From positions 1 through 64,000 of the forward strand of contig JAPDQB010000011.1 of NCBI GenBank assembly GCA_034506175.1: a stretch of 64,000 nucleotides of DNA, given 5' to 3'. Position numbers and translations under genes: made by a program. Position 1 is the first letter of the stretch, and each line of letters starts with the position of its first letter. Below the pieces are notes generated by a model, which was given only the letters and a program-made list of their open reading frames with translations, did no database searches and was not told the origin of the DNA. This DNA is from a candidate division KSB1 bacterium. Its GTDB lineage: Bacteria; Zhuqueibacterota; Zhuqueibacteria; Zhuqueibacterales; Zhuqueibacteraceae. Shown here piece by piece: positions 24,047 to 34,900 of the stretch.

Positions 24047-26104
24047 TTATTTTATCACCGCAAACTTTCCCTTCTGAATCTCGCCGCTTTCCAAATCTTC
24101 CACCGTGTACAAATAAAGCCCGGTGGCGATGGCTTGATCGTCGGCGGTGACCAGATCCCAGGCGTGCTCGCCGCCGCTGAATTGGACGTTTTCGCCGGCA
24201 TAGACGCTGAACCAGCGCGTGTCGAGGCCGTTGTAAAAACTGGCGTCGTGTTGAATTGTGTCGACGAGATCGCCGGCCAACGTGTAAATGCGAATCTCGC
24301 AGCGCGCCGGCAGATTGAAGAAATACATTTTACGCTCGCGCTCGAGGCGGCCGTCCCACGTCGCGTGGGCGCGGTACGGATTGGGATAGACGCTCACTTT
24401 TTTGCCGGCTTTTTGCGCCGAGGCATCGGCGACCAGCGCGCCGGGAACAACCCGCCGCACCGTGCTCAAACGGCTGGATTCGAGGCTCGGCAAATTCTCG
24501 CTGGGATCGCCGCGATCAAAGGCGGTCACGGCATAGGCATATTGCCAGCCGTTGAGCAGATTCTCATTCACAAATTTGTAACGATACGCCGTGGTGTCGC
24601 CGGCGAAGAAAACCGGCTTGTCCAGGCGCACGGCTTTGAAACCAGTGTCGTAATTGAGGCCGTTGCTCGAATCAAATTCCGCGATGAGCGTCATCGAAGA
24701 GAGCAGATCGCGGCCGGGCAGATCGGCGCCGAGCTGCGAGCGGTAAATACGGTAGCCTTCAAAATCCAATTCGCCGGAAATCAGATCGCGCGAAAATTCG
24801 GCGCTGCGATCCCAGTATAACGTCACGCGCTTATCTGCAACGACGCTGCGGAGGCGCGGGGGAGAGGGCGGCGTCGGCAGCACGTAGCGGTCGATTTGGC
24901 CGTTGCGGTTGAGATCTTCACCGGGATCAAGAATGCCGTTGCCGTTTTTATCCTCGCCGTCGTAGGCGCGCTGCGCCCAACCGGCGTTGGTGAAGAGATT
25001 GAGCTTGCTTTGAAACGTATCTTTATTATTCGGATCGGCGCCGAATTTTCCCGCGCAAACAATGGCAAAAACAAAATTGATGGTTTGTTGCGGGGCGAAC
25101 TTCGCAATCGGCCCGGTGGAAATCAAGCTGATGAAATTCTGCGCCAAGCCCTGCTCGAAGCTGATGATGCCGCCTTTCAAGCGTTCGTAGCGCTCGATGT
25201 CGTTCTGCGGGGTGTCGTTGGTGCGAAAACGCCAGGCGTTGGCGATGCTGCGCTTGCGATAACTCGTGTCGCCTTCCGGCGGCGTCACCCCGAGAATTCG
25301 CATCGCCACGTAAAGTCCGTCTTCGGTGTAGCCGGGGTCGCCGTCGTAATCATAAACATACAGCATGAACAACGAATCGACTTTGCCGATGCCCTTGTGC
25401 TGATAAAACGGCGCGCCGACGCGCGGCGGGGTGATGCGAACATTGCGCACGACAAGATCGCCCATGACACCGAGATAAACCTCCCGCAGCGTGTCGCGGC
25501 TGGCGTTGCGAACAGTGTAATTGAAAATCACGAATGCATCGGCAAACGGGAAATTCCACGCGTAGGTTTCCAGATGCACCGCCAGTTTCAGCGGCGTGTG
25601 TTCGGGAATGAGATCGCCGGTTTCGGGAATGGTGAGATTGGAGTCGGTGAAGTCGGCGATAAAATCCTGGTGGCTGATGGCGCGGGGATCGAAGAAAGGC
25701 GAATCCAACAAGCTCGAGCGCTCCAGCAGGATGTCGTTGGGATTGGCACTGGTGGTAAATTCAAAACCGGGCGCAACAGTGAAATTCAAATTTGACGCAT
25801 CGACCGCGGCGGTGGTGACGAGAAGGCTGCCGTTGTCTTTTCGGGCGCCGATCCACAGGCCGCCGTCAAAGAGATGCTCGATGCCGGAGCCTTTGGGATA
25901 TTCGCACGACGGCAGATCTATCGGGCGTTGCTGCGCGAAACCGTCGCCGAAGGTGCCGTAGTTGGTGATGGTCATGGCGATGTTGCCGACGCTGGTGACG
26001 CGCTGAAAATCCACGGTGGGTTTGTGCAGCGTTTGTTGCGCCAAAGCCGGGAGCGAGAAGCTTATTGACAATGCTGTAATGTAGGAAAATTTTTTATTTT
26101 CCAT
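24047..26104 (-). CDS. Secreted surface protein with Ca-binding-like loop and FlgD-like C-terminus
   Basis: The 685-aa protein has a signal peptide (1-22, ending PALAQ), a beta-rich body, an EF-hand/thrombospondin-like acidic loop DKNGNGILDPGEDLNRNGQI (about 395-414), a FnIII-like segment (VTLYWDRSAEF, about 430-440) and a C-terminal 'VSVYPNPYRAHATWDG ... GLYLYTVED' domain from about 590 that resembles the export-linked sorting/FlgD-like domain. The last about 65 codons are duplicated 1 kb downstream (23038-23233). The start abuts a decayed PIN-gene fragment and lacks a good ribosome-binding site, so its expression signals may have been altered. Confidence 0.8.
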   Translation of the reverse strand: MENKKFSYITALSISFSLPALAQQTLHKPTVDFQRVTSVGNIAMTITNYGTFGDGFAQQRPIDLPSCEYPKGSGIEHLFDGGLWIGARKDNGSLLVTTAAVDASNLNFTVAPGFEFTTSANPNDILLERSSLLDSPFFDPRAISHQDFIADFTDSNLTIPETGDLIPEHTPLKLAVHLETYAWNFPFADAFVIFNYTVRNASRDTLREVYLGVMGDLVVRNVRITPPRVGAPFYQHKGIGKVDSLFMLYVYDYDGDPGYTEDGLYVAMRILGVTPPEGDTSYRKRSIANAWRFRTNDTPQNDIERYERLKGGIISFEQGLAQNFISLISTGPIAKFAPQQTINFVFAIVCAGKFGADPNNKDTFQSKLNLFTNAGWAQRAYDGEDKNGNGILDPGEDLNRNGQIDRYVLPTPPSPPRLRSVVADKRVTLYWDRSAEFSRDLISGELDFEGYRIYRSQLGADLPGRDLLSSMTLIAEFDSSNGLNYDTGFKAVRLDKPVFFAGDTTAYRYKFVNENLLNGWQYAYAVTAFDRGDPSENLPSLESSRLSTVRRVVPGALVADASAQKAGKKVSVYPNPYRAHATWDGRLERERKMYFFNLPARCEIRIYTLAGDLVDTIQHDASFYNGLDTRWFSVYAGENVQFSGGEHAWDLVTADDQAIATGLYLYTVEDLESGEIQKGKFAVIK
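24054..24249. repeat. Direct repeat copy 2, inside the 3' end of the secreted protein gene
   Basis: This is the counterpart of 23038-23233. It is the native coding copy, because the reading frame continues upstream through the whole 685-aa protein. The distance between copies (1016 bp) equals the length of the MntA/HEPN insert plus one repeat. Confidence 0.9.
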
Positions 26105-26243
26105 TTTAACGTTTTATCCAAGATGGCACGATCAAGAGAAGTGATGACAAGACGTGGATCTGCATCTACTGCCGCAAGCAAATCTTGTACGGTTGAAATA
26201 TTGGATTTGCCATGCTCCACAACCCAGCAGGCTTCGGCAAGAG
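26101..26243 (-). pseudogene. PIN-domain (VapC-like) toxin fragment
   Basis: One minus-strand frame reads LAEACWVVEHGKSNISTVQD and LLAAVDADPRLVITSLDRAIL, the middle of a PIN-domain toxin of the 'LAEACWV-x-EH ... LLAAVDADPRL' type. Both the N-terminal catalytic Asp region and the C-terminal Asp region are missing. It is joined on its 5' side to the antitoxin gene at 26244 by a deletion and runs into the start codon of the neighbouring secreted protein gene on its 3' side. Confidence 0.6.
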
Positions 26244-26414
26244 CGTGGACATATTTTTACCGACAAATTGACCGTAAACCAGGCGACGCTGTGGTGGTTT
26301 GGACGCTGATTTGGGCAAAAACGTCACAAGCACTGGTGATTCATCTAATCCAATGGGGATTTCAAATAATTCAACTTTGCCTTTCTTGTAAACACCTTCA
26401 ACAGTTGCAATCAT
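26166..26414 (-). pseudogene. DUF104/AF2212-like antitoxin, 3' end lost and fused out of frame to a PIN fragment
   Basis: The ATG at 26414 (GAGGA upstream) opens MIATVEGVYKKGKVELFEIP and continues VLVTFLPKSASKPPQRRLVY and GQFVGKNMST (to about residue 55), resembling short antitoxins that pair with PIN toxins. After MST the frame leaves the family and reads PIN-fragment DNA in the wrong frame until the stop. The deletion junction lies near 26240. The N-terminal antitoxin part may still be translated as an 82-aa chimera. Confidence 0.6.
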
Positions 26415-26429
26415 GGCACGTTTCCTCAT

Positions 26430-26779
26430 TGACTGATTCTGGCGGATTTATGAGCTAATCGCTCACTCAATTATAAGAAGATTATGATTGGATTTCAAAT
26501 ATCGCGTTGGGTTTTCAATAGGCATTTCAACGGCTTGAATCTACAGAAAAAAAATTCGAATGTCAAGCCCATATTATTTTTCTGCAATTAGGCGGGATTT
26601 CCGTATAGTATCAACAAACAGAGGTCAACGGCTTCTCACCATCCTTCTCTGTCTTGTGGGCCAGGGCCGGCGCACGTCACCTCCTTAAAAGCAGCGGGGC
26701 TGTGAGCGAGCAAGGTTCGAGCAAATCAATTCCGTCTGTCCAAGCAGCGTGGATTCAACATCTTTGAGGAGAACAGACA
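26430..26779. other. Gene-free leader region before the first giant protein gene
   Basis: 350 bp without a coding frame. A weak promoter-like CTGCAA-N16-TATAGT is seen at about 26583-26610. The last 140 bp are G/C-rich and could fold, but I do not recognise a riboswitch class. The region ends with GAGGAG 6-7 nt before the ATG at 26780. Confidence 0.4.
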
Positions 26780-29700
26780 ATGCGTTTTATCTACTGGCGC
26801 GGGCTCCGAGTCACCCTTGTTTTAATTTTAATGATCGGCGTTTTTGCGCCGTCGAACGAGGCGCGTGCTCAAGGCCAGGCCATTTCGACCACGACCAAAT
26901 CCGGTTTTCTCAAATCCAACCAGAGCAAAGTTTTCTACCACAGCGGCAATTGGTGGGCTATCGCGCACCATGATGAAACCAGTCGCTGGTATATTTGGAA
27001 ATTCAGCGGCGGCACGTGGACGATGCTTAACCCCCTCGTGAAAAGCTCGACGATGAAATATGACGCCGTCGTCAATTCCGCGAGTGGGAAGCTTTATTTG
27101 ATCGGCTCGCATGCTTCGGCGACGGAATTTCGGCGCTATAGCTATGCAAGCGGCACGGCGACGTGGACGTTGGACACCGGCTTTCCGGTGAGTCCGAGTT
27201 TTAACAATGACGATGGCGGCAATCCGCTCAGCCTCGTGCAGGCGAAGAACGGCGATCTGTGGATTTTTCGCATTAACAGCAATAAGCTGCAAGCCAAGCG
27301 TTCGACCAACGGCGGCGCGGCCTGGTCGGCAGCGATTGATGTAAAAACCGGCTTGACGGCAGCCACCGGCACCACCGATGCCGTTGCCTTCAGTTCCGGC
27401 GGCAATGACTTTGTCGGCGTCGCCTACGGCGAAACGCCGGCTGCTGGCTCCCAATTCGGTTTTCTGACTCATCAAGACGGCGCGGCGAACGAGACGTGGA
27501 CGGATGAATCCGCCTCGTTGACGCTTTTCGGCGCGGAGCGCGGCAGCAACCAGCTTGCGATGACGACGGATGCCCACAACAATATTTATCTCTTCACCAA
27601 AACCAGCAACGCCGCCGGCAGCGATCCGCGAAATACGCTGTATAAACGCACGAACGATGGCGCGTGGCAGAAATTCAAAGTCAACGCCAGCGCCGGCCAA
27701 GACTGGAAATCGCCCGCCGTGGTTTTCGAGGCCCTCAACAACAAAATTTATGTGATGGGCATCAATACCGCATCGCCGCAGGGCGAATATAAAACGTGCA
27801 CGATTGGCCAGGAATCCACGTTGCAAGCGGAGCCGGTCGCGGTTTTATTTTCGAGTGCCGGCGCAACGTTTGCGGAGCTGAGCGCGCCGCCGGGTGGAAC
27901 GAGCGTTGACATCAGCACCGGGTTGATGGTGGCCGCGGACAACAGCGCCGCCAGCGATATTTGGTATCGCCTGTTGCCGATCGTGAGCGCGACGCCGGTG
28001 ACGATTGGTGCGGTTGTCGTGAACTCGAATCATGCTCATGCCAACGCCGCGTACACGATTCCGTTGACGCTGTCGAGCAACGGCGCGTTGGCGGCCGGCG
28101 CCGGTATTCTCAATTTCCGTTTTCCGGCCGGCACGACGGTTCCGAGCAGCATCGCAGCAAGTCATGTCACGGTCAATGGCACGCCGGCAACGACGGTTGT
28201 TTCCAACAGCGTGACGAGAGAAGTCCTGATCACGACGCCGGTTGATTTGGCGAACAGCCAGAGCTTTTCGGTGGCATTTGCGCTCGGCGCCGGAATTTTC
28301 AATCCCGCGATAGCCGGCGATTACACGCTGCAAGCGTGGACGAGCAGCCAGCCGACGCCGGCTGTTTCTCCGATTTATACGCTGCTGCCGAGCCTCGGCG
28401 CCAATCCGCTTTCCGCGCTGACCAAATCCGGTTACAAGAAATCGAATCAGAGCAAAGTTTTTTATCACGACACGCAGTGGTGGGCGGTGGCTTTTGATGC
28501 CGTTGAAAACCGCTGGTACATTTGGAAATTCACCGGCACGGCGTGGGTCAAGTCGATGGGCATCGATAAAGGCGCGGCGTTCAATTATGACGTTGTGGTG
28601 AACGCCAGCGAGAATAAAATTTACCTTCTCGGCGCGCATAAATCCTTGTCGAAATTCCATCGCTATTCTTACATCGGCGGGGCGTGGAAGATTGATTCCG
28701 GTTTTCCGAAAAGCTTGAATGATTTTGTTCATGTCGATGCGAATAATCCGATCAATCTCGTGCAGGCGAGAAACGGCGATCTCTGGATGTTTCGGATTCG
28801 CGCCGGCATTTTGCAGGCGAAACGTTCGAGTGACGGCGGCGCAACCTGGTCGGCGATTATCCCGGTCAAAACCGGCTTGCGCACGGCGAACGGCACGACG
28901 GATGCTGTGGCGTTCAAATCCGGCGACCACACTTATATCGGCGTCGGCTATGGCGAAACCGATTCATTGACGAGCCAATTTGGTTTTCTCATGCATCAAG
29001 ACGGCGCGGCGGATGATGCCTGGACGGATGAATCGGCGTCGCTGACCTCTTTCGGAACTGAGCGCGCTCGCAATCAAATTTCCATGGCGGTTGATGCGAA
29101 CAATAACGTCTATATTTTTACCCAAAACGCCAGCGTGACGACTGGCAATCCTCACAATACGCTCTACCGGCGGCGGAACACCGGCATCTGGGCCAAGTTC
29201 AAAGTCAATTCGGCCCATGCGTGGAAATCGCCGGCGCTGGCGGTGGATGCGAGCGGCAAGGCGCTTTATCTCATGGGCGTCAACACCGCAACAGATTGGG
29301 GCGAATACAAAACATGCAGTTTCGGCCAGGAGGCGACGCTCGATACGATGAGCGCCGCCGGTTTGTTTGCAGTGAATGGCGCAAAATTTGACGATCTCAG
29401 CGCGCCGGCGGCGAATGTGACGGCATCTTCAGGCTTGATGTTGTGCGCGGATAATCTCACGACGAACAAAATTTATTTTCGTTATCTCGAATTGAGCGGC
29501 AGCACGCCGCTGAATATCGGCGCCGTCGAGGTGGTGTCCAATCAAATCAACGCGAACGCGAATTACACCATTCCGCTGAAGCTCTCCAATCTTGGCGCGC
29601 TCGAGGCGGGCGTCGGTGTGTTGAATTTTATTTTCCCGGCGAACACCTTTGTGCCGAACAACATGCCGGCGACGGCGGTAAAAGTTGACGGTGTGCCGGC

Positions 29701-31753
29701 CGCCACGGTCATTTCGAATAACCTCACCCGACAGGTGACGGTGGTCACGCCGGTGAACTTGCCCGACGATCATTCTTTCAGCGTGGTGTTCGACTCAGCG
29801 GCGGGCGCGGGATTGCTGAACCCGACGACGATTGGCGCGGATTATCGCCTGACGGCTTGGACAAGCTCGCAGCCGGTGCAGATGAAATCGCCGGCTTACA
29901 GTTTGACGCAAACCACAACCACGGTCACGCCGGCAACGGTGGCGCCATTTCCGACCAGCCCGGACAGTTTGGCGGATTATACCTTGACGTTCAATCTCGG
30001 CCCACGCGGCCGGCCAATCGGCGGCAGCAGCACGATCATGATAAAATTTGGCGGGACGACGAAAGTGTCGAATGGCTCGATTAACGGCGTCAAGCTCAAT
30101 ATCAAAGACGCCGTTGCCACTGCCGACTCGATTTCGCGCCAAGTTACCGTGACGATTCCGGTCGGTTTAGGCCTGACCAACAATTCAGCGGTGACGTTGT
30201 TCATCCCGAGGTCGAAAATACGCAATCCTGCGCCGGCCGGATTTTATTCGCTGATGGTGGCGACGAGTGTGGAGACAACATTTGTGGCGTCGCAGCAGTT
30301 TGAAATCAAAGCCAGCAACACCATCGGCGCGCCGATTCCCGGAACAAAAAAGAGCTTTGACCGCAACAATCAAAGCAAGGTGTTTTATCACGGCGGTTTT
30401 TGGTGGGTGGCGGCGCAAGCCAGATCGGATTTGAAATGGTATTTGTGGAAATTCAACGGCCTGATCTGGACGCAAAATGCGTTGATTCATTCGGCGGGCA
30501 AGAGCCGGCCGGATTGCGTGTTGGACGCGCCGGCGAACAAAGTTTATATCGTGCTGCCCGGCGCCGGCACGACTTACATAACGCGCTTGAGCTATGCCGC
30601 TGCCACCGGCAACTGGTCCACTGATAGCGGCTATCCGGTTCTCATCCCGGATTTTGCCCAGGTTTCGGACAAGGCGGTGAATCTGACGCGCGCGAAAAAC
30701 GGCCATTTCTGGGTGTTCCGCGTCACGGATTCGACACTGACCGCCAAACGTTCCGGCGATCTCGGCCGGACTTGGTCGCCACTGATTACCGTCAAAAAGA
30801 AGCTGCATAACGGGGATGGGCTGACCGATGCCACCGCGTTTACGCTCAGCAGCGGCAGTTACATCGGTGTCGGTTATGCCGAGAACAGCGCCCCCGGCTC
30901 GATCTACGGTTTCCTGCGCCATCTCGATACCGACCCGGATTCGGTTTGGACGGATGAGACCGCCCTGATGCCGCAGTTCCCCGGAACCGTCTCGGACGAT
31001 CACGTCAGCATGATCACGTACAGCGGTGAAGTGTTGATGCTGGTGAAAACCAATGGTGGTTCCGCCAACGTCATCAATGTCGGCTTGATGCGGCGCGCCA
31101 CCAACGGCGCCTGGAGCCTTTTCCCGGTGCTGTTGTCCGCCGGTTGGACGCGGCCGGTGATGGCGATCGATCAGAGCAACAACCGGCTTTATCTCTTTGG
31201 CACGCGCGAAGGCACCGTCAAAGTCGGTGAAATGAAATCGTGTGCCATCGGCGATTACGGCTCGCTGCTGGCGGCGAAAATCGATACCGTTTTCAAGAAT
31301 GGGACGGATAATTTTTTCAACGCTTCGGTGCCGTTTCACACCGTCAACCGCACAACGAATTTGCTGATTTGCAACGGCAACGAAAGCCGCGACGAGCTGT
31401 GGTATAATTTGATCAAACTCGACGGCGCGCCCAAAATGGCTGACGAAGCCACCACGGCGGGAACGTTGTCTGATGACGATGTTGACGGTGTGCAAGTCTT
31501 TCCGAATCCTTTCAATCCGCAGACCTCGTTTCGCTTTAAAGTGAAGGAAAATTCGGCAGTGAAATTGCAAATCTTCAATCTTGCCGGCCAGTTGGTGCGC
31601 ACGATTGCCGATGAAGATCTCGCCCCGGGCGTTTATGTTCGGCGTTGGAATGGCCGCAACCAGAACGGCCGCCCGGCCGCCAGCGGCCTGTATTTCTACC
31701 GCCTGCAAATCGGGCAACAGATCATGAATGGACGGATTCAACTGCTGAAGTAG
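26780..31753 (+). CDS. Giant surface protein A: three KSNQSK propellers, Ig-like modules and type 9 sorting domain
   Basis: The 1657-aa protein has a signal peptide (1-31, ending ARAQ). Modules in order: propeller 1 (about 36-400, opening TTTKSGFLKSNQSKVFYH), Ig-like module (about 406-540, VNSNHAHANAAYTIPLTL), propeller 2 (about 548-905, opening TKSGYKKSNQSKVFYHD), Ig-like (about 911-1045), a second Ig type (about 1052-1185, SLADYTLTFNLGPRG), propeller 3 (about 1190-1545, opening KSFDRNNQSKVFYHGG) and the sorting domain (about 1570-1657, VFPNPFNPQTSF to YFYRLQIG). The propellers carry sialidase/BNR-like blades (AKRSTNGGAAWSAAIDVKTG) but no catalytic set I can recognise. It is probably a cell-surface adhesin or ligand binder. 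GAGGAG supports the start. Confidence 0.85.
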   Translation: MRFIYWRGLRVTLVLILMIGVFAPSNEARAQGQAISTTTKSGFLKSNQSKVFYHSGNWWAIAHHDETSRWYIWKFSGGTWTMLNPLVKSSTMKYDAVVNSASGKLYLIGSHASATEFRRYSYASGTATWTLDTGFPVSPSFNNDDGGNPLSLVQAKNGDLWIFRINSNKLQAKRSTNGGAAWSAAIDVKTGLTAATGTTDAVAFSSGGNDFVGVAYGETPAAGSQFGFLTHQDGAANETWTDESASLTLFGAERGSNQLAMTTDAHNNIYLFTKTSNAAGSDPRNTLYKRTNDGAWQKFKVNASAGQDWKSPAVVFEALNNKIYVMGINTASPQGEYKTCTIGQESTLQAEPVAVLFSSAGATFAELSAPPGGTSVDISTGLMVAADNSAASDIWYRLLPIVSATPVTIGAVVVNSNHAHANAAYTIPLTLSSNGALAAGAGILNFRFPAGTTVPSSIAASHVTVNGTPATTVVSNSVTREVLITTPVDLANSQSFSVAFALGAGIFNPAIAGDYTLQAWTSSQPTPAVSPIYTLLPSLGANPLSALTKSGYKKSNQSKVFYHDTQWWAVAFDAVENRWYIWKFTGTAWVKSMGIDKGAAFNYDVVVNASENKIYLLGAHKSLSKFHRYSYIGGAWKIDSGFPKSLNDFVHVDANNPINLVQARNGDLWMFRIRAGILQAKRSSDGGATWSAIIPVKTGLRTANGTTDAVAFKSGDHTYIGVGYGETDSLTSQFGFLMHQDGAADDAWTDESASLTSFGTERARNQISMAVDANNNVYIFTQNASVTTGNPHNTLYRRRNTGIWAKFKVNSAHAWKSPALAVDASGKALYLMGVNTATDWGEYKTCSFGQEATLDTMSAAGLFAVNGAKFDDLSAPAANVTASSGLMLCADNLTTNKIYFRYLELSGSTPLNIGAVEVVSNQINANANYTIPLKLSNLGALEAGVGVLNFIFPANTFVPNNMPATAVKVDGVPAATVISNNLTRQVTVVTPVNLPDDHSFSVVFDSAAGAGLLNPTTIGADYRLTAWTSSQPVQMKSPAYSLTQTTTTVTPATVAPFPTSPDSLADYTLTFNLGPRGRPIGGSSTIMIKFGGTTKVSNGSINGVKLNIKDAVATADSISRQVTVTIPVGLGLTNNSAVTLFIPRSKIRNPAPAGFYSLMVATSVETTFVASQQFEIKASNTIGAPIPGTKKSFDRNNQSKVFYHGGFWWVAAQARSDLKWYLWKFNGLIWTQNALIHSAGKSRPDCVLDAPANKVYIVLPGAGTTYITRLSYAAATGNWSTDSGYPVLIPDFAQVSDKAVNLTRAKNGHFWVFRVTDSTLTAKRSGDLGRTWSPLITVKKKLHNGDGLTDATAFTLSSGSYIGVGYAENSAPGSIYGFLRHLDTDPDSVWTDETALMPQFPGTVSDDHVSMITYSGEVLMLVKTNGGSANVINVGLMRRATNGAWSLFPVLLSAGWTRPVMAIDQSNNRLYLFGTREGTVKVGEMKSCAIGDYGSLLAAKIDTVFKNGTDNFFNASVPFHTVNRTTNLLICNGNESRDELWYNLIKLDGAPKMADEATTAGTLSDDDVDGVQVFPNPFNPQTSFRFKVKENSAVKLQIFNLAGQLVRTIADEDLAPGVYVRRWNGRNQNGRPAASGLYFYRLQIGQQIMNGRIQLLK

Positions 31754-31761
31754 TTCAAACT

Positions 31762-31815
31762 CAAACTCTTACTCGCTTTAATAATTTTTTAAGACGAGTA
31801 AGCGTAGGAGCAAGG
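31762..31815. repeat. Inverted repeat of the CTTACTCG word after giant gene A
   Basis: CTCTTACTCGCTTTAA and GACGAGTAAGCGTAGGAG face each other across an AT-rich loop including TTTTTT. It is related to the repeat at 7419-7495. It may act as a weak terminator between giant genes A and B. Confidence 0.5.
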
Positions 31816-31917
31816 AAGGATGACGAGTACGAATACACCTGCGAATGAAACCACCGGCTGAACTTGAGGACGAGCCGGAACGTAACATCGAGTTATTTTT
31901 GTTTAAAGGACGAAACC

Positions 31918-34900
31918 ATGACATCTCGTGTTTTCAACTGCAGTCGTTTTTTCGGAATAATTTTTTGCGGCTGGCTGATGATCTTGAGCGCGGCGATGAA
32001 AGTCTCGGCTCAGATCGGCGCGCCGATTTCAGCGAACACCAAATTCGGCTTCAAAAAATCCAATCAGAGCAAGGTTTTTTATCACGACAGCCAGTGGTGG
32101 GCGCTGGCGCTGAATGAAAACAACAATCGCTGGGAGATTTGGCGATACAACGGCGCGAGCTGGTTGGCGACAAACTTGGCGGTGCAAAACGGCAACGGGT
32201 TTTATTGCGACGCAGTGCTGAATACCGCCACCGGCAAGCTTTATCTCTTCAGCTCGCACCACACCACTTCACGGTTTCATCGGTTTTCTTACCTCGGCGG
32301 TAACTGGCATCGCGACGCCGGTTACCCGGTGGTGATCTCCGGTTTTGCCAATCCCGATCAAAACAATCCCGGCAGTCTGGTTCGGGCGAAAAATGGCGAG
32401 TTGTGGATTTTTCGCATCCGCAATAACATTTTGCAAGCCAAGCGTTCAACCGATGAGGGGTTGAGCTGGTCGAATACGATTAACGTGAAAACTGGCTTGA
32501 CGACAGCCAACGGTACGACCGACGCGGCGGCGTTCACTTTTTCCGGCGCTGATTACGTTGGTGTGGCGTACGGTTTGGGTGACGCAGTGGGCAGCCACTT
32601 CGGTTTTCTGAGGCATGCCGATGGCAGTTCGGTCAACGTGTGGATCGATGAATCTTCGGCGCTGAATTTTTTCAGTGTCGAACGCGCGAACAATCAAATT
32701 TCTCTGACGGCGGATGCCGGCAACAACCTTTATTTGCTCACGCGCAACGGCAATGCCGGCAACGGCAGCCGGCCGGCCAATTCGTTGTACAAACGCCGGG
32801 CCGACGGGGTTTGGGAAAAATTCAAAGTCAATACCGCCAGCGCCCGGGCGTGGAAATCGCCAGTTCTGGCGATCGACGGCGCGAACAACCGCCTGTACGC
32901 CATGGGCGTTAATATCGCCACACTGTCGGCAGAATACAAAAGCTGCTTGCTGGGTCAGGAGGCAAATTTGGATACGGCGGCGGTTTCCATGTTGCTGTCT
33001 TCACCAGGCGATCAATTCGGCGACCTGAGCGCGCCGGCTGAAAACGTCGATGCCATTCGCGGGCTGATGGTTTTGGGTGAAAACCTGAGCGACAGCGACA
33101 TCTGGTTTCGGCATTTGTCGACGGGCACCACCTTGCCGCTGATCGTGGGAAATGTGAGCGTCGTCTCCAACCAGGTCAATGCCAACGCTACGTACACGAT
33201 TCCTTTGACGCTATCCAACAACGGCGCGTTAAATGCGGGCGTCGGCACGATCAGCTTCCGGTTTCCCGGCAACACATTTGTTCCGAACAATATGCCCGCA
33301 AGCGCGGTTCTCGTCAACGGCACGCCATGCACCACGGTGATCTCAAATAGTGCCTCGCGGCAGGTGAGCCTCACGGTGCCGGTGAATTTGTCCAACAACC
33401 AAAGTTTTTCTGTCGTGTTCAATTCCGCCGCGGGTTTGTTGAATCCGACCACGGTTTCCAACGGCAATACCTATCGCCTCACGGCGTGGACGAGCAGCCA
33501 GCCAACGCAGGTTAATTCGCCGAGATACAACATCGTGGCAGCCACGACGACGGTGACACCGGCGACGGTGAGACTTGCCAATAGCTTGATGTCGGCGTGT
33601 TCGACGTATACCGTGTCGTTTAATTTGGGCGCCCATGGTCGTTTGCTTTCCGGCACGAGCACGATCACGCTGACATTTAACACCGCGACCACTCTCGTTA
33701 CCGGCCCGTTGAGCGGGGTGACGGTCAATGGCGTCGCGGCCGCCGCAACCGGCGACAACGCGATGAAAACCATCACCGTGACGCTGCCGGCGACGGTTTC
33801 GGTGAGCAACAGCGCCGCCATTGCCATCGCGCTGCCGAAGCCGATTGTTTGCAATCCCTCGGCGAATGGCAGTTATACGATGACGGTGAGCACGAGTGTT
33901 GAAACCACACCGGTGGTTTCGAACATCTATCGCATCGCCCCGCTGTTGACGGTCGGCGGGGTTTCTGTCGCGCCGAGTCAAATCAGCGCACCGGCGAGTT
34001 ATACGATTTCGTTGACGCTGGCAAGCAACGGCAGCCTCACCGCGGGTGCTGATGCCTTGACGTTTATTTTTCCCAGTGGCACTGTGGTTTCGAGCACTAT
34101 TGTCGCCAGCCAAATTCTGGTGAACGGCACACCGTCCAGCGTTGTGGTCTCCGATGTGGCGGCGCGCCGGGTGCAGGTGACGACGCCGGTGAATTTAGCC
34201 AATAACGCCGAGGTCAATGTGACGTTTAAAACCGGCGCCGGCGTGACCAATCCGCCGGGCGCCGGAAATTATGCGCTGCAAGCTTTCACCAGCGTGCAAA
34301 CGTATCCGGTCGCCTCGCCGTTTTATGCAATCACCGCCGATACCGGCAGCGCCATCGCCACCAGCACCAAATCCGGCTACAAAAAATCCAATCAGAGCAA
34401 GGTTTTTTATCACGACAACCAATGGTGGGCAATCGCCTTTTACGAGCCGGAGAATCGCTGGTACATTTGGAAATACAACGGCGCGGCGTGGCTCAGAACC
34501 ACCAGTTTGGATAAAGGTTTGAATTATCAGTGGGACGCCGTGCTCAACGCGGCTCTCGGCAAGCTATATTTGATCGGCTCGCACACCGTGGCTTCGGATT
34601 TTCGGCGTTATTCTTATGTCGGCGGCGAGTGGAAACGCGACGCTGGTTTTTCGGTTTCGCTGGCGGATTTTACCGGCCCGGATGCGAGTAATCCGGTCAG
34701 TTTGGCGCAGGCAAAAAACGGCTCGCTGTGGCTTTTCCGGGTGATGAACAATATGCTGCAAGCCAAGCGCTCAACCGACGGCGGCCTCACCTGGTCGGCG
34801 CCGATCAACCTGAAAACCGGCTTGACCACCGCTGCCGGTGTGACCGATGCAGTGGCGTTCACCGCCGCCGGAAAAAATTACGTCGGCGTGGCGTATGCCG

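Noticed and set aside
26430-26779. Possible riboswitch in the leader of giant gene A
   Set aside because: The last 140 bases are G/C-rich and could fold, but I could not match any conserved riboswitch core, so no claim is made.
30185-31741. 518-aa open frame opposite giant gene A
   Set aside because: It runs opposite the propeller 3 and sorting-domain coding sequence with no independent signals, so it is an antisense shadow.
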